Assembly (NCBI GenBank): GCA_011947345.1
Contig: JAAVTG010000075.1
Span: forward strand, 930,001 to 994,000
Reading direction: 5' to 3'
Length of the DNA stretch: 64,000 nt
Source of the DNA: Phytophthora quininea
Lineage: Eukaryota; Oomycota; Peronosporomycetes; Peronosporales; Peronosporaceae
In this document: positions 57,093-64,000 of the stretch, piece after piece
How positions within the stretch are numbered: position 1 is the first letter of the stretch
How the letters are laid out: the number at the start of each line of letters is the position of its first letter
Position numbers and translations under genes: made by a program
Notes under the pieces: model-generated
What the model was told of the DNA's origin: nothing
Database searches by the model: none
What the model saw: only the letters and a program-made list of their open reading frames with translations

Positions 57093-57410
57093 CTCCAGCT
57101 TCATTTCCTTCATCAAGCCCCAGCGTCCCGCCGTTACTACGTGGCTTTCCGCTTCATCTAACGCGTTTTACTATCCATCGTCAGTGCAGGACCATTCGTC
57201 CGTGGACGTCCAGCCGCCTGAGTATCTCCTTGCTGCACCAGCTTCCGTTTATTGGAGCCTCTGTACACTAAGGTCTCTTGACCAGATACGTCGATGTTCC
57301 CAACAGTCCCGAGAGCAAAGAGGACGTGAACACAGCATCCCTGCTTTAAGCAGATACGGCAAGGGCACATTCGAGCTTGGACACCAACCTCCGGTCAATG
57401 GCATGTTCAG

Positions 57411-59127
57411 TCACTCCTTTCGAGCCGTTTCCGCTCCCAGCTGAGCTGTGACTGGTAGGGCTTCTCGCGATCTACGATCGTTAATGTCGAAGATTCGTGT
57501 TGTTGGCATGGCGACCACGTTCACCGCTTGACCTACATCTCCTTCACTTCCGAGCAGGAACGCGATCCGGTGTCTTTGGAGGTGACATTCTCTGAGCAGG
57601 CCAGCTTTGGCCAGCACCTTCATTCGACGGACAGTCGATCGTCAAAGGTTGGGATCGTCTTTAGCGGCTCGGCTTTGACGCTCTTGGCCCTGCACAGTCT
57701 GAGAAGCTGGTCCAACAAGGGGCCCACCTTCAGCCGTCGCCGCAGTGTAACGTCACGCTTGAGAGCAGCGTTGTAAGTTTCGCAGGAGTTATTGGTCGTC
57801 GCGAATCCGCTCGGAGAGTGGAAGGCCTGCCATCGCCGCACTCTGTCGTTCGACCACACCTTCTCGAAGTACACTTTGAATTGCGTGAGCTGCTTCCATC
57901 TACCCCACTCATCCAGCACTTCTGCCAAACGTAGGGAATAATCAACTTCACTCCGGGCATAATGAATCTCGTGAACTTGCCGGATAACCATCGCAGCTAC
58001 GCTCGGCTCGAAAAACCTGGGTTTTTGTAAATCTTTTAGCTACGTGGAAATAGCACAAGTGGAAGCGGAAGGAGCTACCAACGCCACCGAATTGAGCTTG
58101 CAGCGCATTCCACTGCGCAGTGTCAGCGTCTTCCATTGCCATTCTTACTTGCAACTGCTTCCCAGTCACTGCAGCAGACACCCGACTCAGCATCAAAAGT
58201 ATCTCACGATACTGAGGCTCTCGTTGCTGGGAAACTATGAAAATAGCGAGCAAATGAAATTCGCGGGCACGCCCGGAGACTCCAACAACTACGACTGGGT
58301 AGCTGACTTGAGTGAGCTTGTAGGTTGCATCAATGTGTAGGATGAAAGTCTCAGGCTGGCAGTGGGCTTGGCGCAAGAGTTTTTGTGGTGACACCGACGA
58401 CAAACGGGTTACGATCGCTTCCATTTCCCACCACCGGGTTGCCGGCGTTGTCTTCTTTCCAGGTAAACGTGAACGGCGCCGTCCCGTCCTCTCCGCCCGA
58501 AAAGATCGGCTCTTTGATCTTTAGACGCACCGTTGCGAGCACGTCACTGCCTCCGAGACAGGTTACTTAGTGGTGGACAAATCGCTGCACTTCGGACAGC
58601 ATCGGCGTGCTCGCTTCAAACAGGTCGAAGCGCTGGATCAGCGCCCGCCAAATTCTTGCCGGCCGAAGCCCTTGGGCCGCCCAGCCGCGCACAACTTCCT
58701 TCATCGCTGGCGTTAAGCGGGGCTTGGCTGGCGAGCGAAGCGCTGAGACGTGGGCGTGGGCCTCATCCACTGCCACGACATCCAGAGCCTGGCACGACCG
58801 GATGCGCCCACGCCATGGGCATTGCGACGTTGGCGAGGCCGTCGAGCAGGCCGCACAGCTGCACCGTAGACGCTGCGTGCGCATGGCATGAGGTGACGGG
58901 TTGCTGCAGATGCAGCATTGCCCGAGATCGCTTTTGGTAATGGTGAAGGCCCTGGGACTCTCTAGTAACATATTGGCTTCGTTGCGTGAGATGCTGGCAG
59001 CAAGACTTGTCCAAGTACTACGGACGGGCATGGTGTTGAGCGTGCGGAGATCGTGTAGGTGGCGATGGTGCAGTTCTCTGGAAATGGAGAAGTTGTCACC
59101 GGCTAAAACTCGCCCAAATAAAGACAT
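57411..59127 (-). pseudogene. Second MULE transposase relic
   Basis: Minus strand, in several frames. From the N-terminus: LTPAMKEVVRGWAAQGLRPA (58610-58680), FTFTWKEDNAGNPVVGNG (58400-58470), then the catalytic MULE domain FILHIDATYKLTQVSYPVVV (about 58280-58350) with EFHLLAIFIVSQQREPQY and FHLCYFHVAKRFTK. Next is a downstream helical part CETYNAALKRDVTLRRRLK (57620-57780) and a weak tail to 57411. The Asp of HIDATYKL is the first DDE residue. Frames are disrupted, but this relic is better preserved than that at 54740-56900 and probably younger. Confidence 0.72.
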
Positions 59128-59997
59128 TCAATTGGTCTTAAATCAATTTAATGTTGCTGCCGTGGCAAATACAAAACTGGTTTGTCGTCGGTCACAGTGT
59201 CGTGATATCTCGTGATATGACGTGACGATCGAGCACGTTGCCGTGCTGGTGTACACTTACGGTGCTGGTGGTAGGATTTGACGTGGCCATGCTAGGTCCT
59301 CCATCTGTAGTAGCCGACGGGCACAACGCTTTAACTTGTCCCAACCAAATCAACTGCGATGATCTAAGAGAAAGTGATATTGAAGGAGGTGCGTATGTCG
59401 TGGGAATGTCCGCTGAGGGTAATTGGCGGCATTGTCGAGTCCACCATTGTTTAATTCACCCCGGATTGACTTTGTGGCAGCTTGGTCACTTTGTGGCTTG
59501 TCATGAATCATGACTCATGATAGATATTCCTGCCACACAGCCCCGGCAGCAGAAGAAAGTAATACTACCCTGCGTAGACAGAAGATTTCATTTTACGAGC
59601 AAACGAGTAAGGTGCAAACATACTATTTCGCTTGCTTCTAACAGCACTACAGTACAGTACCACAGCGAGTTAAGTAACAACGTCGCTGCGTAATTCCTGC
59701 CCCATATTCTGGTACATGACGACCGACCAATTTTTATAGTGAAAAATATGGCGATTACCCACCCGCCTGCGGCGTTTATCTTCAAGCGAGTCTTTCGATT
59801 TGCTGGTTTGTTGGTCGGAAGGAAGTAGTGGTAGCATTGACATATTTTTCAAATACTTAAACAGCAGTATGTTCAGGACTCGTCCCGCAGCCATACCACA
59901 CTCCAGTTGGGGGCAAATCGGTCAACAGGGGAAATTTTGTAATAAAATTATATTACCGTAATTTACAAGGAAAATAGCATTGAAGAAGAGAATTATC
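59128..59997. other. AT-rich region between transposon relic and ATG6
   Basis: 870 bp; no gene recognised. Contains CTTTGTGGCAGCTTGGTCACTTTGTGGC-like direct repetition near 59470-59500. The ATG6 promoter should lie at its end. Confidence 0.35.
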
Positions 59998-61845
59998 ATG
60001 CTGCGCTGCCAGCAGTGCCGCCGGTCTCTAGAGAGCGAGCTGCTCAGCGCGCCAGTGCTGGGCGAGTCGTACGTGCTTCTGCCGACCGCCAGTGCCTCGC
60101 AGAGCATGTTACTCCTGCAGAAGCTGCCGACGGGCGCTGCACCGCCCGAGATGGACGACTCGGGCGCCTTCGGAGAGGACCTGTACGCCAGCGCGCGCTA
60201 TAATTTGTCGCTGCAGCAGCAGCACCAACAAGAACAGCGGCGGCAACAAGCACAACGACGGCACAAGTTACAGCAACGTCAGCGACGACAGCAGCAGCGT
60301 ATGCAGGACAGTTTCTACGGCGCCGGCAAGTACTTTGAGGCCCATGTAGGCAGGGCGGAGAAGGAGGAAGACAGCGACATGGACGACAGTATGGTGGCGG
60401 TTCCAACCTACGCAGATCTGAGCCATCACGTTCAGTTGCTGACGACGCAGCAGGCCCATTGGTGAGTCCTTTAGTAGAAAGTTTTATTAATGTTAAAGAG
60501 AAGACTGATAATATTTATTTTTTTGTAGTGCGGGGTGCCCGTGACGACACCAGTGTGCCAGGAGTGTCTGGACGGGATGGTCACAATGATCGACGGGTGG
60601 GTAGTTAAGGTAGAGTTCGTGTTGCCAGACAGTAAATGTATTGATACTGTATTGGAATGCGCAGACAAGCTGAGCGTGCTCGGTATGAGAAGCGGTGCTT
60701 TGCGGGGTATTTGCATACGGCTGGGTCCTCTGTGAGGAGCGAAGATATTGAGAGTATAAACGACAAGATCCGCTTCGTACGCGTGCTGCGAGAATGTATC
60801 TGTCTGTTGGGGTCTTGTGATGCTAATGCTAGTTGTTGTGTGCATCAGTATGAAGACGAGTTGACTGCGTTGGAAGAGAATTTAAAGCTGATGGAGGACG
60901 AGCGAGATGCGATCTCGCGACAGCAAGAAGCGCTGAACAAAGAAGAAAAAGCTCTTATTCTGGAGGAGGCAGCTCTGTGGGAATCCTTTAACGGGTTGCA
61001 GCTACAGGACGCTACGTTTCAAGAGATCCGAGACGCAGGAACTGCTCAGATTGACGCGATGGAGCGGAAAGTGGCCTCAGCTAAGCACTTGAATATCCTT
61101 ACGGACATGTTTTCGATTGGTTACGACGGCGCATTCGGTACGATCAACCAATTCCGCATGGGCCAGTCCGCTTCGTCCGCGTTGGAGTGGAACGAGATCA
61201 ACGCAGGCTTGGGCGAATGCGCGCTGTTGTTGCAGACGCTGGCGAATATCGTTGGCGCTGAATTCGCGGAGTACGTACTACACTTTGCAAAGGGTCTATA
61301 AGAACTAACGTTGGTTGTGGTTAGCTTCAAGATTGTTCCGCTGGGGAGTTTGTCAAAGATCATCCGGACGAGCAATCTGCGTATGGAGTACTGTCTGTAG
61401 GTTCAGCGTTATCATGCATTACGTACAGTGGGCCGTGCAATGATTGACTTAGTGCTGTCCTGTTGTGGTATGCCACTTCTGCAGCCACGGCTCGGACCAG
61501 CAAAACTTTGCCGAGTCGCACTTCAATTTGGGACTGGGAGCTTGGATCACATGCCTTGGACAGTTGATGGCGTTTGTCCGAGCTCGAGATCCATCGATTC
61601 GACTCCCTTATAAAGTAGCGAAGCACTCGATCGGAGGCTACTCGATACTTTTCCTGAAGAACAAGCACAAGGAATGGACCAAGGCGTTGAAGTACGCGCT
61701 GACGAACTTGAAGTGGCTGCTGACGTGGGTCTCCGCCCGTGGATATGCCATCACAGCCTCCAGCCAAAACACGTTTGCTCCAAGCAAGAGTGCTGTCCTT
61801 ATGCCAGGACCGAAGATCAACATCAACTCGGACCACTTTTCGTGA
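59998..61845 (+). CDS. ATG6: Beclin 1 / ATG6 autophagy protein
   Basis: Subunit of the class III PI3-kinase complex with Vps34 and Vps15, needed for autophagosome formation and endosomal sorting. The N-terminus MLRCQQCRRSLE has a CxxC; a Gln/Arg-rich stretch follows (60210-60310). The second CxxC is PVCQECLDGM in exon 2 (about 60530-60593). The coiled coil includes YEDELTALEENLKLMEDERD. The evolutionarily conserved domain reads GTINQFRMGQ, EWNEINAGLGECALLLQTLA, IVPLGSLSKI, QQNFAESHFNLGLGAWITCL and KEWTKALKYALTNLKWLLTW, and closes the protein. Introns: about 60462-60528, 60594-60655, possibly one ending 60849, 61271-61324 (54 bp) and one ending 61488. At the first and last of these the phases do not match perfectly, which may reflect missing bases. 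The family call is very strong. Confidence 0.93.
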
Positions 61846-62067
61846 AGGATGTATTGTAGAGATCTACTTCAAAATGGATATGTACATGAAGAGAACGTTG
61901 TCGATGCGTCTAAAACTCGGTCTTCTCTTCTTCTCTCTTCAGCTATGCTACTACTACCAGAGCTACAAAATACGCTGGCATGCTCCATTCCTGATCGGTG
62001 TCGTTCGTCTTGTCTTGTAAATATTGCGGAGGCTCAACGTCGCTCACAAAGGTCTTCCAGCACTCGC

Positions 62068-63108
62068 CTAAATAATCGCGCGCCAGCTAGTCGGCGCGGT
62101 CTTCACTCTCGGCGTTCTGCCGCTTGGCCTGCGGGGCTTCTGCACCTTCCTCCGGCTTGGATTCTTCATCCTTCTTGACAGGAGACGAAATGCTCGACAG
62201 AGGCCGCTTCTTGGCAAGTTTCTCGCTGAGGTCGACACTGAGACTTCCTTTTCCTCTTTCTTCGGACTCTCTCCTTCCTTCGTCTCCGTCTCTGACTCGG
62301 GTTCATCATGCGCTTCAGCGAAGAAGTGGATGAGCAGTTTGGCATCTTCAGGCTTGGCAGGAGGGTCTTGGTCCGACGGCATGGGCGCCAGCACTAGCTG
62401 GCCATCCTTACCCTTGGGGTTGGGCAGGATTTTACGGCCACGGACCGAGACAGCGAGCGAGGACGGCGTTGGCAGGGGCATGTTACCCGTAGTATTGCCA
62501 TTCGACAGCGACTCCAAGAAGCGTGCTTCCACAACAGCGAGCTCTTCACGAGCACGTCGAATAGCTTGTCGGTTAGCAGGCGAGTTCTCAATGGCGCGGA
62601 AAATCTGCTTGCCAATGGAACTATTGCCCTTGAGCTTCTTGGTGACGCGCATGGCTTCGCAGTTGAGTCGTTGGGCCAAGTACCAACGCAGCGACGTGCC
62701 GTCTTCCACGTCCAGCAGTCCTCGTTTGAAGAAGTGGATCAGCGTGTTGGTGTAGGCCTCCTCTTCCGGCGTCCACTTGCCACTACGCAGTCCCGGCGAG
62801 CACTTGGACTTGGTCGACCGTTTCTTAGGAGCAGCCGTCACTCGAGTCACGTTGGGTGGCGCAGCGCCCGTCAGCCGTGCTTGCGTGAAGGCCGGGTCGA
62901 AGTTGTCTCTCCTGTCACCCATGGGGAACGGCTGCGGCTGCATTGCCGCGAACTTTTGTCTTGCTGCGTAGTTGTCCGCGCTGCCGCTGCTAGCAAGACT
63001 GGCGATGGCTTGAGCTACGGATGCTCCAGTCATATTGTTACCGGCGTCCGAGCTGTCGTTGGTGGCGTTGCTGCTGCTCTGCTGGGCGCTATTGACCATG
63101 GAGAGCAT
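62068..63108 (-). CDS. Stramenopile SANT-like nuclear protein (one-base frameshift near end)
   Basis: About 345 residues. The Asn/Ser-rich N-terminus leads to the core: RSGKWTPEEEAYTNTLIHFF, KRGLLDVEDGTSLRWYLAQR, CEAMRVTKKLKGNSSIGKQ. From memory this block recurs in oomycete and diatom proteins and begins like a SANT/Myb repeat (KWTPEEE). A basic patch (APKKRSTKSKC) precedes it. DNA or chromatin binding is inferred only from that resemblance. Near 62246-62248 one A appears missing: the shifted frame gives SLSVDLSEKLAKKRPLSSIS to a stop at 62089-62091, a more natural charged C-terminus than the listed frame. In-frame codons continue upstream of 63108 without an ATG, so the start could be in an upstream exon. 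Confidence 0.65.
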   Translation of the reverse strand: MLSMVNSAQQSSSNATNDSSDAGNNMTGASVAQAIASLASSGSADNYAARQKFAAMQPQPFPMGDRRDNFDPAFTQARLTGAAPPNVTRVTAAPKKRSTKSKCSPGLRSGKWTPEEEAYTNTLIHFFKRGLLDVEDGTSLRWYLAQRLNCEAMRVTKKLKGNSSIGKQIFRAIENSPANRQAIRRAREELAVVEARFLESLSNGNTTGNMPLPTPSSLAVSVRGRKILPNPKGKDGQLVLAPMPSDQDPPAKPEDAKLLIHFFAEAHDEPESETETKEGESPKKEEKEVSVSTSARNLPRSGLCRAFRLLSRRMKNPSRRKVQKPRRPSGRTPRVKTAPTSWRAII

Positions 63109-64000
63109 GGTGTCTTGCTGGATGGAGCCTGTAATTGCTGCGGGTAGGTGGCTCTCCTCGACTGAAGAGCTCGGATGAGAAATTGGGATGGATGGAAGTT
63201 GAAGCGCCTTGCAACCGTCTTGGAACGGCTTATTGCCTTTTTGGGAGGACGGACGGGGCTGTCACTTGACCGTCGAACTCTGAGTCTGCTCTTTCAAAAA
63301 AGCTTTTGGGGCGAGTTCTTGCTGCTGCTTGTTTGAAGTTGGTGGCTCCTAGAGATTGCAGAGTGAAGCAAGAAGGCTTCAAGTAGAGAAGAGAGTCAGC
63401 CGCACGCCCGCCATTCATACGGGGCTCTTGCAAAAAAGAGCAAAGCCTCCAGGAGCTTCCTCTGCACGGCTGCTTTCGGCTGGTTGCTCTGTTTGAACGC
63501 ACCTGTGCACTGGAGCTTTGTATCGGAGATGCTGGGACAGAAGTGAAATGCTGCGACCCAATCACAGGGCAACGTCAATCACGTGGCGGCAAACAGATCG
63601 CGCAATGCGAGCGCCGGACCTTGAGGAATACCTGCGAGTCTTGCACGCACAGCAAACGTGCCAGCGAGCGCTTGTCTCCGGCGGCCTCAGTGTGGTTGTG
63701 GCGGGAGGCCTTCTTCTGGTTCTGGGCGGCGCCTGTACCCTTTCGCCGTCACCATTTGCTTTTTCAGCCAATGAAGAGGTCGGATTTGAATTTTTCGCCA
63801 ATCCCACAAAAGTTGAAGTTGCTTTTCAGCCAATCACAGCGCACGCAAAAGGCAACTTCAACTTCGCGAGAGAAAAACGGAATTACGCGAGCGCGATCTG
63901 GATCGCAAACGTGCGCTAGTACAGGGCAGGACAGTAGACGAAGCAAAGCGTGCCTCGCTCGGGGTGCTGGCGCGAAGGAGCCGCCGTGGGCTTGAGCAGA
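63109..64000. other. Upstream region with CCAAT boxes and an inverted repeat
   Basis: Three CCAAT boxes occur on the plus strand: TCAGCCAATGAAG (about 63764-63776), CGCCAATCCC (about 63796-63805) and TCAGCCAATCACA (about 63826-63838). The last lies in the loop of an inverted repeat, arms 63810-63826 and 63847-63864. Another CCAATCACAGG lies near 63558. It looks like promoter DNA, perhaps for a gene just beyond the window. The open frame at 63230-63565 (minus) is not convincing. Confidence 0.45.
63810..63864. repeat. Inverted repeat around a CCAAT box
   Basis: AAGTTGAAGTTGCTTTT and AAAAGGCAACTTCAACTT are reverse complements apart from one extra base, about 17-bp arms around a 20-base loop that contains GCCAATCAC. 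Confidence 0.75.

Noticed and set aside
5260..62250. Programmed -1 frameshifting as a general decoding habit
   Set aside because: Breaks occur at many unrelated genes and mostly in plain homopolymers, without a repeated slippery heptamer plus downstream structure. Missing bases in the consensus explain them more simply.
63230..63565. 111-codon minus-strand open frame upstream of the SANT-like gene
   Set aside because: Composition is not protein-like, and it does not join the gene in frame without an ad hoc change.

Overview
The window looks like nuclear DNA of an oomycete, most likely Phytophthora or a close relative. The genes are eukaryotic, closely packed on both strands, and carry few, short introns (about 50-90 bp, GT-AG). 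They include a flagellar coiled-coil protein (CCDC146), a mitochondrial HslU, stramenopile-type proteins, and Mutator-like (MULE) and hAT transposase remains of the kind common in Phytophthora. No CRISPR, bacterial operon or RNA gene was seen. All functional calls come from reading translated sequence and remembered family motifs; no database was searched.

Layout. 1-463: 3' end of an acyl-CoA dehydrogenase. 2.3-5.4 kb: BET-type bromodomain protein. 5.7-18.2 kb: a rearranged block with three copies of a D-2-hydroxyglutarate dehydrogenase-like gene (a 3' relic, copy A on +, copy B on -). Between A and B lie an EDR2-C/DUF1336 protein, CCDC146 and another coiled-coil gene. 18.3-26.7 kb: REI1/ZNF622, an MO25-like protein, a PX protein with paired Cys motifs, LAS1 and HslU. 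26.9-38.6 kb: listerin (LTN1), a prenylated ubiquitin-fold protein (UBL3/MUB), an F-box protein with kinase-like motifs, SYS1 and an MFS sugar transporter. 38.7-51.4 kb: a giant coiled-coil protein with 58-residue repeats, two paralogous type I membrane proteins on opposite strands, and a bestrophin-like channel. 51.4-59.1 kb: a gene-poor stretch of decayed transposons. 60.0-63.1 kb: Beclin 1/ATG6 and a SANT-like stramenopile protein.

Several genes share themes: ribosome biogenesis and rescue (REI1, LAS1, LTN1), membrane traffic and autophagy (SYS1, PX, Beclin), and proteolysis or ubiquitin (HslU, LTN1, UBL3, F-box). They have separate promoters and are not an operon. Several neighbours are divergent over less than 300 bp (HslU/LTN1, SYS1/MFS, D2HGDH-B/REI1, DUF1336/CCDC146).

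An important caveat is that about 24 single-base losses, mostly in short homopolymers, break otherwise well-conserved genes. The simplest reading is uncorrected consensus errors, so I annotate each such gene as one locus with the break stated. The most interesting biology is the D2HGDH gene family. Copies A and B are 528/529 identical from the start codon onward and share one frameshift, then diverge sharply, and they differ by an intron.
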